Assembly: GCF_900636915.1 (NCBI RefSeq)
Contig: NZ_LR134327.1
Span: 1,674,001 to 1,738,000, forward strand
Source of the DNA: Aggregatibacter aphrophilus ATCC 33389
GTDB lineage: Bacteria > Pseudomonadota > Gammaproteobacteria > Enterobacterales > Pasteurellaceae
Reading direction: 5' to 3'
DNA length: 64,000 nucleotides
Numbering within the stretch: position 1 is the stretch's first letter; the number at the start of each line of letters is the position of its first letter. Under the pieces are notes generated by a model. The model made no database searches, was not told the origin of the DNA, and saw only the letters and a list, made by a program, of their open reading frames with translations. Positions 49,624 to 58,592 of the stretch are shown here, piece by piece. Position numbers and translations under genes: made by a program.

Positions 49624-50022
49624 TTAAATTTCAAAAGAAGATAAGGATTTACCTTTATCTAACTGCACTTGAATTGCTTTTGGTGTTCTGCCTTGACCTG
49701 TCCAAGTTTTAGTCACACCATTTTCATCAACATATTGGTATTTAGCTGGGCGAGATTCTCTCTTTTTACGAACAACATTAGAACCTAAAATTTCGGCTAA
49801 TTCGTCTGTAGTGATGCCTTCTTGTTTTAACAATTCTTTATATTTGGCAATACGTTCCTGACGATCATTTTCTTCTTGTTGAGCTTTTAATAACTCTTCT
49901 TTTTTCTCAGCCACAACCAACTGAATTTTTTCTAAAATACTTTCCAATTGTTCTAATGCTAAGTCACGAGCAATTACACGTAAACTACGAATATTGGTTA
50001 AAACTTTTAACACATCAGTCAT
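49624..50022 (-). CDS. hns: Nucleoid-associated protein H-NS
   Basis: 132 residues. N-terminal coiled-coil oligomerisation region (about 1-80), charged linker, and C-terminal DNA-binding domain with the AT-hook-like TWTGQGRTPKAIQ near residue 110. Global silencer of AT-rich genes; relevant here because of the AT-rich orphan genes at 55.2-56.2 kb. Confidence 0.95.
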   Translation of the reverse strand: MTDVLKVLTNIRSLRVIARDLALEQLESILEKIQLVVAEKKEELLKAQQEENDRQERIAKYKELLKQEGITTDELAEILGSNVVRKKRESRPAKYQYVDENGVTKTWTGQGRTPKAIQVQLDKGKSLSSFEI

Positions 50023-50182
50023 TAATTTCTCTCCTCTCTATATATACATTAATTAACACAAACATATGCTATCATAAACAAATTATGGAGCAACGTAAAT
50101 ATGATTTACTATGTCATAAAACAATTTGCAAATTTATAGACAATAATTATTGGCATTAGTACTTTTTTATTGTAGTCTTATG

Positions 50183-50392
50183 CCATCCTACGTATGTAGA
50201 GGTGCAAATGTTATAAGTATATTTTCCGAGTGGATAACGGTGAAGAAAATGGAAAGGAACATTTGCCGAAATCGATTAAAAGTCATTTTAATCGGTTGGT
50301 GGCGTCTTCGAAAGAACCGTCACTGTCATAGTATATTTACAACTATGGAGCGCTACTGGTTAGGTTAGGTCTTATTTTGCCTACCTTTTTTA
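50183..50392 (+). promoter_or_regulatory. Lysine riboswitch (L box) with transcription terminator
   Basis: The conserved L-box blocks appear in order: GTAGAGGTGC (50196-50205), GCCGAA (50265-50270), ACTGTCATA (50322-50330) and GGAGCGCTAC (50347-50356), enclosed by CCTA...TAGG as the base of helix P1. An expression platform follows: AGGTTAGG pairs imperfectly with CCTACCT before a six-T run (about 50361-50391), 70 bp ahead of the transporter gene. Lysine binding should favour termination. Short open frames across this stretch are not genes. Confidence 0.92.
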
Positions 50393-50461
50393 AATCATTT
50401 CTAACATTATTTTAAATATTTAAAGTCAGTGGTTCTCCCTTAATTTAGGTAGAACAACATT

Positions 50462-51991
50462 ATGGAACTCATAAACTATTCGACATCAACTTGGTCAATA
50501 CTGCCTCCGGTACTTGCCTTATTACTTGCTATTGTGACGCGTAAAGTATTACTTTCTTTAAGTATCGGTATTCTGGTCGGAGCGGTCATGCTGGCTAATT
50601 TTAATCCGCTTAATACCCTCATCTATTTAAAAAATAACATCTCATCCCTATTCGTAAAAGATGACGGATTAAATACCAATAATATAAATATCCTGATTTT
50701 CTTATTATTGCTCGGCATTTTAACCGCACTTTTAAGCATGTCTGGGAGTAACCGCGCTTTTGCCGAATGGGCACAAAAACATATTAAAGGTCGTCGAGGT
50801 GCTAAATTAGTTGCGGCTTCTTTAGTATTTATCACCTTTATTGATGATTATTTCCACAGCTTAGCCGTAGGCGCCATTGCCCGTCCTATTACCGATAAAT
50901 TCAAAGTCTCCCGAGCTAAACTAGCCTATATTTTAGACTCCACCGCAGCGCCGATGTGTGTGTTAATGCCGGTATCCAGCTGGGGAGCTTACATCATCAC
51001 CTTAATTGCAGGCTTATTAGCTACCTATTCCATCACCGGATATTCACCTATTGGCGCTTTCATGGCAATGAGTGCAATGAACTATTACGCTATTTTCTCT
51101 ATTTTTATGGTGTTTTTCGTGGCCTATTTTTCTTTTGATATCGGTTCCATGGCAAGACATGAAAAACTGGCTTTAGAAGCAAATAATACAGAAGAAAAAC
51201 TCTCCGGCGTTAACGGCCATGTGCGTAATCTCGTGTTACCTATTTTAACGCTTATCATTGTCACCGTTTCTGCCATGATGTATACCGGTAACGAAGCCTT
51301 GGCCGCCGATGGCAAACCATTTAGTGTATTAGGCGCATTTGAAAATACTACCGTAGGTATCTCCCTTGTTGCCGGCGGTTTAAGTGCGGTCATTATGGCG
51401 TCTATTTGTATTGCGGCAGATCGTCTAGTTAGCGGTCAAGAATATATCAAAGGTTGGTTACTCGGCATGAAATCCATGCTTGGCGCTATTTTAATTTTAT
51501 TCTTCGCATGGACGATTAATAATGTGGTCAGTGACGTACAAACCGGGACATATTTGGCGTCTCTAGTTTCCGACACGTTACCATTGGCTTTATTACCTGC
51601 ATTACTCTTTATCTTGGCTGCGATCATGGCCTTTTCCACAGGAACCAGTTGGGGAACATTCGGCATTATGTTGCCAATTGCTGCTGCCATTGCCGCTCAC
51701 GCAGCAGCAGGCTCCGTAGAACTTATGTTGCCATGTTTATCTGCCGTTATGGCGGGTGCAGTATGTGGTGACCACTGCTCACCAGTGTCTGACACCACTA
51801 TCTTATCTTCTACCGGTGCGAAATGTGACCATATGGATCATGTAACGTCACAATTGCCTTATGCCATAATGGTTGCTACCGCAAGTATCGCGGGCTATAT
51901 CACTGTTGGCCTAACGTACTCCGGTATCTTAGGATTTATTATCACCGGCGTAGTTTTAGCCATATTAGTGCTTATCTTTAAGAAACGCTAA
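50462..51991 (+). CDS. lysW: NhaC-family transporter, predicted lysine importer LysW
   Basis: 509 residues, about 12 membrane segments, Na+/H+ antiporter NhaC superfamily: FIDDYFHSLAVGAIARPITD, DSTAAPMCVLMPVSSWG, FSTGTSWGTFGIMLP and CGDHCSPVSDTTILSS are its hallmark blocks. The lysine riboswitch directly upstream supports the lysine-transport role proposed for this group (LysW) by comparative genomics. Transport itself is not shown by sequence. Confidence 0.85.
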   Translation: MELINYSTSTWSILPPVLALLLAIVTRKVLLSLSIGILVGAVMLANFNPLNTLIYLKNNISSLFVKDDGLNTNNINILIFLLLLGILTALLSMSGSNRAFAEWAQKHIKGRRGAKLVAASLVFITFIDDYFHSLAVGAIARPITDKFKVSRAKLAYILDSTAAPMCVLMPVSSWGAYIITLIAGLLATYSITGYSPIGAFMAMSAMNYYAIFSIFMVFFVAYFSFDIGSMARHEKLALEANNTEEKLSGVNGHVRNLVLPILTLIIVTVSAMMYTGNEALAADGKPFSVLGAFENTTVGISLVAGGLSAVIMASICIAADRLVSGQEYIKGWLLGMKSMLGAILILFFAWTINNVVSDVQTGTYLASLVSDTLPLALLPALLFILAAIMAFSTGTSWGTFGIMLPIAAAIAAHAAAGSVELMLPCLSAVMAGAVCGDHCSPVSDTTILSSTGAKCDHMDHVTSQLPYAIMVATASIAGYITVGLTYSGILGFIITGVVLAILVLIFKKR

Positions 51992-52045
51992 ATTGTGATC
52001 TGACGCACAAAAATTAAATTCAAACGATTATTTTGTATATTTTAT

Positions 52046-52072
52046 AAAATGCGATATAAAGTCGCATTTTTA
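52046..52072 (+). terminator. Terminator after lysW
   Basis: AAAATGCGA / TCGCATTTT stem with a seven-base loop. From here to 52399 (about 330 bp) I see only AT-rich sequence and one degenerate uptake signal; this is probably the old ilvI leader. Confidence 0.75.
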
Positions 52073-52399
52073 TATTTAAAGATTAATTTTTATTTATTAA
52101 ATATCGTTTAAATTTATTTTGCAAAATTTTATGTTTAAAAATTACTTAAAATATGCATTTTATCAATAGATAAACAAAATATTTTCCGTTAAAACTACTA
52201 CATAGTGAATCACAAATACAAAGTTCACGCTGCTGGAATAGCACACCATCTATATAAAGTGCAGTCAAAAAATTAAATGCTTTTTCAACGTTGACTTCAT
52301 CAATGTCCCCTTAGGGTAAATAAGTAAGCAAGTGGGTCTATAATTTTTTAACATTTCAAATAATCGCAATGGCAATTTACGGCTAATCAAGAGGTAAAA

Positions 52400-54066
52400 A
52401 TGAAGAAATTATAGGGTGCAGAAATGGTTGTGCAATCCTTGCGCGATCAGGGGGTTGAGTTTTTATTCTGCTACCCGAGTGGGTCGGTTTTAGACATTTA
52501 TGATGCCATTCATACCCTAGGTGGTATTGAACATATTTTAGTACGTCACGAACAAGCGGCAGTTCATATGGCTGACAGTTATGCTCGTGCCACAGGCAAA
52601 GTTGGCTGTGTTCTAGTCACATCCGGCCCGGGGGCCACCAATACCATTACCGGTATTGCCACCGCGTATGCGGATTCCATTCCTTTAGTGGTGCTTTCCG
52701 GTCAAGTACCTTCCGGCTTAATCGGCAGTGACGCTTTCCAAGAATACAACATGATAGGAATTTCCCGTCCGGTAGTAAAACATAGCTTTTTAGTAAAAGA
52801 TCCGAAAGACATTCCAACTATTATCAAAAAAGCCTTTTATATCGCTTCTACCGGTCGTCCCGGTCCTGTGGTGATTGACTTGCCGAAAGATGTCGTTAAT
52901 CCATTAAACAAATTTGCCTACACCTATCCAGAAGACGTGACATTACGTTCCTACAATCCGACGGTGCAGGGGCACAAAGGGCAAATTAAACGCGCTTTAA
53001 AGGCCTTATTAGTAGCAAAAAACCGGTGCTTTTCGTGGGCGGTGGTATGATTTCAGCCAACTGTCACGATGCTTTGGCCCAGTTTGCGAAATAGTTAAAT
53101 TTGCCGGTAACCTCTTCCCTCATGGGTTTAGGCGCCTTTCCGGGCACAGATAAACAATTCCTCGGTATGCTTGGTATGCACGGTACTTATGAAGCTAACA
53201 CCGCAATGCATAACAGTGACTTGATTTTAGGTATCGGCGTTCGCTTTGATGATCGCACGATCAATGATCTCGCCAAATATTGCCCACATGCCAAAGTGAT
53301 TCATATGGATGTAGATCCAACCTCCATTTCCAAAACCGTACCGGTTGACATTCCGATTGTAGGCAGTGCAGAAAGCGTATAGATGAATTTTTATCGTTAT
53401 TGGAAGATGAAAACCTTGCGAAGTCCCAATCTGATTTAACCGATTAGTGGAAAGAAATCGAACAATGGAAAGCAGAAAAATGCCTAAATTTCGATCGTAA
53501 CAGTGGCGTTATTAAACCACAGCAAGTGCTTGAAACGATTTATCGCCCAACCAAGGGTAATGCCTATGTGGCATCTGATGTAGGACAACACCAAATGCTT
53601 GCTGCATTACACTACCCGTTCGACAAACCACATCGTTGGATCAACTCCGGTGGGCTCGGCATCATAGGCTTCGGTTTACCTGCTGCACTTGGCGTAAAAC
53701 TTGCCACTCCGAAAGCAACAGTTGTTTGTATTACCTGTGGCGGTAGTATTCAAATGAACATTCAAGGGCTTTCCACCGACCGCTAAACAGTATGATATTC
53801 CTGTGGTCGTCATTTGTTTAAATAACCATTTCCTCGGCATAGTGAAACAATGGCAGGATTTGATTTACTCCGGTCGCCATTCGCAAACTTACATGAACTC
53901 GCTGCCGAATTTCGTGAAATTAGCGTAAGCCTACGATCATGTGGATATTCAAATCGCCAAACCGGAAGAACTGGAAGAAAAACTCAAACAAGCGTTCAGC
54001 ATTAAAAATAAACTAGTATTTGTTGACGTCAACGTCGATGCCAACGAACACGTTTACCCAATACAA
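52400..54066 (+). pseudogene. ilvI: ilvI, acetolactate synthase III large subunit, multiply broken
   Basis: Was the ThDP enzyme for the first step of valine/isoleucine synthesis. Homology runs almost end to end (GYPxG-like [63 protein letters not shown]). Lesions, reading 5' to 3': TAG at 52412 (codon 5, after a good GAGG), a -1 shift in the A-run at about 53020-53025, TAG 53092, a shift near 53380, TAG 53445 replacing a tryptophan, a shift near 53780, TAA 53926. The ThDP motif is damaged too: GDGS reads CGGS (TCGGS region, about 53738). No intact alternative frame exists. Confidence 0.93.
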
Positions 54067-54067
54067 G

Positions 54068-54264
54068 GCGCAGCGCGAACGTTTGACGGATATTTTCCGT
54101 GCGCAAATTGTGGATGTCACCACGAAGTCTTACATTATCCAACTCACCAGCACCAAAGACAAACTGGACGCCTTTGTAAACACGCTAAAGAAGAAGCTGT
54201 TTTGATTGAAATCGTCCGTTCCGGTTTGGTGAGCTTACCACGTGGAAAAAAGGGTTATTTATAG
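54068..54264 (+). pseudogene. ilvH: ilvH C-terminal remnant fused to ilvI
   Basis: Regulatory subunit of acetolactate synthase III. Only the C-terminal third remains: [17 protein letters not shown]..., then after a frameshift near 54185 [18 protein letters not shown]. It joins directly to ilvI codons for EHVYPIQ, so a deletion removed the end of ilvI and roughly the first 90-100 codons of ilvH. Confidence 0.88.
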
Positions 54265-54279
54265 TCAATAAATAAAAAC

Positions 54280-54320
54280 AAAGTGCGGTCAAAATTTACA
54301 ACGAATTTTGACCGCACTTT
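54280..54320. terminator. Inverted uptake-signal pair between ilvH and carB remnants
   Basis: AAAGTGCGGTCAAAATT and AATTTTGACCGCACTTT: unusually long near-perfect stem, still intact although both flanking genes are dead. Confidence 0.7.
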
Positions 54321-54405
54321 TATGACTAAACAGGGAAGAAATTACGGTTGCTTAGCCTGTCGAAGCAGAATAATTTATACTCCCCCCAAAAATTCTCACC
54401 GCACT

Positions 54406-55135
54406 TTATTCCGCTAGGTTTTCACCACTGCCTTCATGTAATCCCTGCAAGGTATACACCTCACAGTGATCGAAGCTTTTCACGCCCTCCACCAAAGCTT
54501 CCGCACCGGCAAGGGTTGTTTGGGTGAACACTTTACATTGCAACACGCCGGCACGAATGGAATGGCTATCCGCGATACTCTCCGCTTGGCTACCTACGGT
54601 ATTGATCACAATAGCAATTTCGCCATTTTTAATGGCGTCCACAATATGCGGGCGACCTTCGCGTACTTTGTTGACGATTTGCGTCACAATGCCGTTGAGT
54701 AGCGCATAAACCGTAGCCTTCTTTCTGTAAACGCCGCGCCACCGGCAATAAGCGGGCTTTGTCGCTGTCGTCCACGGACAAAAACACTTTACCCTTTTTC
54801 GGAATGCGTTCGCCGGCGTCCAATTCGGCTTTTAAGAAGGCTTCTGAGAAGGTTTTGCCCACGCCCATCACCACACCACCTCGCGCATATAACGGTTTAG
54901 TTCTTCATCGTTATACACGATTTGCATAGCTCGACCGCCCAATACATAAGACGGGCGCACCACCAACGGATAGCCCACTTCATTTGCCAACGCCACCGCT
55001 TCCTGTACATTACGTGCGGTGCGGTTTTCCGGTTGTTTTAAGTTGAGCTCGTGCAGAATTTGTTGGAAACGCGTGCCATCAATTAGAGCCCAACCCAATA
55101 ATTAAAATCGTGTTTATGTCTGTACGTTTTGCTAT
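54406..55135 (-). pseudogene. carB: carB, carbamoyl-phosphate synthase large subunit, collapsed
   Basis: Only about 240 codons of an approximately 1070-codon gene remain. Order on the minus strand: the extreme N-terminus ([13 protein letters not shown], with the start codon now ATA at 55133-55135), a joint at about 55090, a central segment ([15 protein letters not shown]..., [20 protein letters not shown], about residues 655-740), a second joint near 54870, then the C-terminal allosteric region ([17 protein letters not shown]; after a further shift near 54700, VNKVREGRPHI...). carA is not present. So large internal deletions plus point lesions have removed both catalytic ATP-grasp cores. Confidence 0.9.
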
Positions 55136-55207
55136 TTTGTTTTCTTACTGTAAAACGATTAAAAAACTAACCGCACTCTTGGTTAATATTGCTGATAGCG
55201 CAAGCAG

Positions 55208-55477
55208 TCATTGAAATTTCCCAACAACTTTATCGATTAAATAAATAAAAAGCTCAATGATAAAAGTAGCAAAAACAGCAATTGCCCCAGAAACCAATAA
55301 AATTTTCCACTACTCGACATCAGCAAACATCTTGACCAAAATACAACCGCTTAGAATCCCAATAATCATCATCAAGCCGAATGTTAGCTTCTTATATTTA
55401 AGAAACAGGCTTTCCATTACACCTTGAATAATTCCACCAATAATTTCGCGAAGAATTCCAATCAAAATATCAATTAT
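55208..55477 (-). pseudogene. Interrupted small membrane protein of unknown family
   Basis: Minus-strand frame of about 90 codons: DILIGILREIIGGIIQGVME, FGLMMIIGILSGCILV, then an in-frame TAG at 55310-55312, then ILLVSGAIAVFATFIIELFIYLIDKVVGKFQ and a stop at 55208. Two membrane segments. No ATG at the head (the codon in that place is ATA, 55475-55477). I do not recognise the family. Considered a decayed gene because the coding pattern is the same on both sides of the stop. The rest of 55136-55636 holds no other gene that I can see. Confidence 0.5.
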
Positions 55478-55636
55478 GGGTTAAATAACCTGTAAAAACG
55501 TTTTAACTTTTGACCGAACTTTGTGTTTTATTTTTTCTGCTGGCACACGTATCCTGACTAGAACCGATCATTAGTTTGTTACAGCACGTATCGGGAGACG
55601 CGCGCTATCAGTACAGTATCATTAGAATCTTAAAAA

Positions 55637-56248
55637 CTATGGTAGCAATTTAAAAACAATTTCATAAAGAATATATCCCAATAATAACAAGCTCCATAAC
55701 ATGGCAAACAATCTATGAGGATACTTAGAAAGGTATTCCATAATTTCATCTATAGCCAGCATAGAGTAAATAAATATAATAAATATAATCAAATGAATTG
55801 TTATCTTTAATTTGTTAGAGGTAAAGAAAATATTTGAATCCCCATCTGAAAATAGCCTAAAAAAGAATGAAAAAACATATAGTATTGAAATTGCACAAAA
55901 AGTGGAAATAACACATGCAAAAATAACTTTTGCTAGATTTTCTATCCCTTTTTCTAAGTGAGGTTTATCTTTTTTCCAGTTATTAATAATGAGTGAACAT
56001 AACGGAGCAATTATTAAAATAGAATTTAGATTAATTGTAGAAATCATCCTAAAAAAATAACTATCTTTATCAATTGGCAGAATTAGATACGGAAAAATGG
56101 TTAAGCCTAGCGGTAACACAATAAGCACTGTTATACCTAATACCCATGCACTATTTTTACAATTTATATGACATATAGTCGCCTTTATTCTAGGTAAAAT
56201 GCTCTTTAAGTTTACCTTGAACGGGAAAATTTTTATCTTTTTAAACAT
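55637..56248 (-). CDS. Unrecognised multi-pass membrane protein
   Basis: 203 residues, markedly AT-rich compared with its neighbours. Basic N-terminus (MFKKIKIFPFKVNLK), then four to five hydrophobic segments at roughly 34-54, 72-90, 107-130, 150-167 and 180-200. No family recognised. No clear ribosome site. Neighbouring genes are dead or another orphan membrane frame, so acquisition by transfer is likely. It could be an immunity or toxin-associated protein or simply a lineage-specific orphan; sequence gives no decision. Confidence 0.55.
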   Translation of the reverse strand: MFKKIKIFPFKVNLKSILPRIKATICHINCKNSAWVLGITVLIVLPLGLTIFPYLILPIDKDSYFFRMISTINLNSILIIAPLCSLIINNWKKDKPHLEKGIENLAKVIFACVISTFCAISILYVFSFFFRLFSDGDSNIFFTSNKLKITIHLIIFIIFIYSMLAIDEIMEYLSKYPHRLFAMLWSLLLLGYILYEIVFKLLP

Positions 56249-56728
56249 AAATTATATTTTCATTTACTAGCACACGCTTCCCAGCATGTACTTCTAACTA
56301 ATTTGCAACCATCAGCACGCGTTAGGAAACTCGGGCCATTAGTCATGCCGACAATTCATATAAAAAAACCTTTAAAAACTTACCGCACTTTTAGTTCTCG
56401 GTTCGTTTTATGAGGTGTTTTTTTATCAAACTGCTTATGTTTACCCTGTCATAATAACAAAATAAGCTTATTCTAAAATGGAATAGACTTTCCAACAAAT
56501 AAAGGCCTGATGCTAAATGATTATTAATGCATTTTTGACACATAAAAATCAAACTTGCACAAGCATTTTTCTATGCCTTTCTTGCGATTTGTCATGTTTT
56601 TAATTTTTATCGTTATTATCGTCGTTAATGGAAGTGTTATAATTTCATCGGGTTTAACCCAATAAAAAAATATTATTAACTTAAGAACCAATCAAACTAT
56701 CTATTTCTGACATTGATAAGGAGTTAAT
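56249..56728. promoter_or_regulatory. cra: Intergenic region with cra promoter and palindrome
   Basis: About 480 bp without a gene. A TATAAT (56638-56643) lies 86 bp before cra, and GGGTT-T-AACCC (56650-56660) forms a perfect short palindrome near the expected transcription start, a possible operator. The left part resembles 55541-55610 weakly (see findings). Confidence 0.35.
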
Positions 56729-57721
56729 GTGAAATTAGATGAACTTGCAAAACTTGCGGGCGTATCCTGTACAACCGTGAGCTATGTTGTGAACGGAAAA
56801 GCCAAGCAGTATCGCGTTAGTGACAGCACTATCGAGAAGGTGGAGGCCTTAATTAAACAATATGATTTTAAACCGAATGCCATGGCAGCGAGTTTACGTG
56901 TAGGAAAAAGCAAAACCATCGGTTTAATTATTCCCGATTTTGAAAATATCAGTTATGCCAAAATCGCGAATAATTTGGAAAATCGTTTGAGAGAAAAAGG
57001 CTACCAATTATTAATTTCCTGTTCTAACGACAAAGTCCAAAACGAGCAAGACTGCGTAAAACATTTACTGCAACGTCAAATAGATGCGTTGGTTGTCTCT
57101 TCTACCCTGCCTTACAATACGGATTTTTATCAAAATATCGAGATTCCTGTGGTGGGGTTTGATCGTCGAATTATGTCGCCGAATGTGGTGAATGTATTAA
57201 CCGATGACGAAGGAGACGCCTATCGCTTAAGCAACGAATTATTAAAACAAGCTGAGCAACAACGCATCCTGTTTTTCGGCGCATTGCCTGAATTACCAAC
57301 CAGCCAAGAGCGTGAAAAGGGTTTCCGCAAGGCATTGGAAGGAAAAGACATTCCGGTGACGTATTTATATACGGATAAATTCCATAAAGACAATGCGGCA
57401 GCAGATTTTGCCCGTTGGTTGGATCAAAACGAACTGCCCACCACGATTTTTACAACCTCTTTCACTTTATTGGAAGGCGTGTTGTTAGTGTTATTGCAAC
57501 GCCAAGGTCATGTACCGCATGATTTGATCATCGCTACTTTCGGACATTTTGAAATGTTGGAATTATTGGCAAATCCGGTGATTTGTAGTGTGCAGGATTA
57601 CGATAAAGTATCCCAATCATTGTTGAATTTGGCTTTTGATGCCATGTCGAAAAAACATAAAAACACGGCGAACACGACACCGTTAATGCGTAAGACGGTT
57701 AAGTATCACTGTTCACATTAG
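56729..57721 (+). CDS. cra: Catabolite repressor/activator Cra (FruR), LacI family
   Basis: 330 residues. N-terminal LacI helix-turn-helix with MKLDELAKLAGVSCTTVSYV and NGKAKQYRVSDSTIEKV, essentially the FruR start, followed by a periplasmic-binding-like effector domain (SIGLIIPDFENISYAKIANNLE; LFFGALPELPTSQEREKGF). FruR senses fructose 1-phosphate and controls glycolysis and gluconeogenesis genes. GTG start at 56729 is used, with AAGGAG at proper spacing. Its last 23 bp overlap the sanA 3' end on the other strand. No fructose PTS genes are adjacent. Confidence 0.88.
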   Translation: MKLDELAKLAGVSCTTVSYVVNGKAKQYRVSDSTIEKVEALIKQYDFKPNAMAASLRVGKSKTIGLIIPDFENISYAKIANNLENRLREKGYQLLISCSNDKVQNEQDCVKHLLQRQIDALVVSSTLPYNTDFYQNIEIPVVGFDRRIMSPNVVNVLTDDEGDAYRLSNELLKQAEQQRILFFGALPELPTSQEREKGFRKALEGKDIPVTYLYTDKFHKDNAAADFARWLDQNELPTTIFTTSFTLLEGVLLVLLQRQGHVPHDLIIATFGHFEMLELLANPVICSVQDYDKVSQSLLNLAFDAMSKKHKNTANTTPLMRKTVKYHCSH

Positions 57722-58412
57722 GAATAGTAACCGGTGGGGGAAGCGGCTCCGGTTCCCCCAAAAAGTGCGGTTCTCTTTCCACCATTAAATCCCACACCGC
57801 CTGCAAACGGGCAAAAAACTCTCTCACCCGAACCAAAGAATATACTTGCGGATAATCCGCCACAAAACAAATGGCATCAATATTATGGAACTTAGCAATA
57901 AACAACGCGCGTTCGCAATGGAATTTTTGTGAAATAATCGTCAGAGAATGTGCTTTAAACACTTGGTCGGCGCGGATGACCGAATCTAATGTGCGAAATC
58001 CGGCAAAATCCAAATAAATAAATTCTTGCGGCACCCCCATTTTTTTCAGATCTTTCAGCATGGTGCGAGGCTCGTTATATTGAAGGGTGCGATTATCGCC
58101 ACTTAATAATAAATAATCCACTTTTTTCGCTTCAAATAAGCGCTGTGCAGCAAGCAGACGATTGTAATAAAATAAATTCAGCGTGTTATTGGCAAAATAT
58201 TTTGATGTGCCAAGCACTAAGCCATAAGGGCGATTCGGTATTTTTTCAATATCGTAATAAATATCCTTACGAACATAATAACCGATGGTTTGATCCACAA
58301 TAATCAATAAAAAAGCAAAAAAAGCCACAAATATCGCCAAATAACGGATTGCCCGTTTAATTTGCAATAGGGTGAAGGCGCTTTGTAACTTTTCTTTTAA
58401 ATTCAATTTCAT
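57699..58412 (-). CDS. sanA: SanA/YdcF-like membrane protein (DUF218)
   Basis: 237 residues: one N-terminal membrane segment (about 23-46), then the DUF218 domain with GLVLGTSKY, LLLSGDN, YNEPRTMLKDLKKMGVP and TIISQKFHCERALFIAK. The E. coli homologue SanA affects envelope exclusion of vancomycin. C-terminus is proline-rich (EPEPLPPPVT) and is encoded by the part that overlaps cra antisense. Confidence 0.88.
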   Translation of the reverse strand: MKLNLKEKLQSAFTLLQIKRAIRYLAIFVAFFAFLLIIVDQTIGYYVRKDIYYDIEKIPNRPYGLVLGTSKYFANNTLNLFYYNRLLAAQRLFEAKKVDYLLLSGDNRTLQYNEPRTMLKDLKKMGVPQEFIYLDFAGFRTLDSVIRADQVFKAHSLTIISQKFHCERALFIAKFHNIDAICFVADYPQVYSLVRVREFFARLQAVWDLMVEREPHFLGEPEPLPPPVTIPNVNSDT

Positions 58413-58490
58413 TGATCTTTCTTATGATAAACAACTGCTGTCAAAATAATGAAAAAAGGATTGAAATTCAAGTGTAATTTATTGATTTAT

Positions 58491-58522
58491 AGACTTCAAA
58501 ACTTCCAGATGTTTAGACGTCT
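58491..58522 (+). promoter_or_regulatory. Array of four MetJ boxes upstream of metX
   Basis: Four adjacent 8-mers compared with the met box AGACGTCT: AGACTTCA (58491, 6/8), AAACTTCC (58499, 5/8), AGATGTTT (58507, 6/8), AGACGTCT (58515, 8/8). MetJ with SAM binds tandem boxes of this kind. The array ends 8 bp before a TTGACA -35 element (58531-58536). Confidence 0.8.
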
Positions 58523-58530
58523 AAATTTTC

Positions 58531-58559
58531 TTGACAAGCTATAACTCAAGATGTAGTTT
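58531..58559 (+). promoter_or_regulatory. metX promoter
   Basis: TTGACA at 58531-58536 and a weak TAGTTT -10 at 58554-58559 (17-bp spacing). Predicted start of transcription near 58566 rules out translation from the ATG at 58560 and supports the ATG at 58593. Confidence 0.55.
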
Positions 58560-58592
58560 ATGCGCTTATTATCTATAACAAAATTGCCGGCA

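Noticed and set aside
49956..50368. Two small plus-strand frames upstream of lysW
   Set aside because: They cross the hns promoter and the lysine riboswitch and have no recognisable product.
52424..53050. A short acetolactate synthase gene of 208 codons
   Set aside because: It is only the first open part of the broken ilvI; homology continues in other frames downstream.
54466..54709. Plus-strand frames of 61-78 codons opposite carB
   Set aside because: Antisense to recognisable CarB C-terminal coding sequence.
57699..57721. Overlap of cra and sanA as a sign of mis-annotation
   Set aside because: Both C-termini read as plausible family ends; short convergent overlaps are common.
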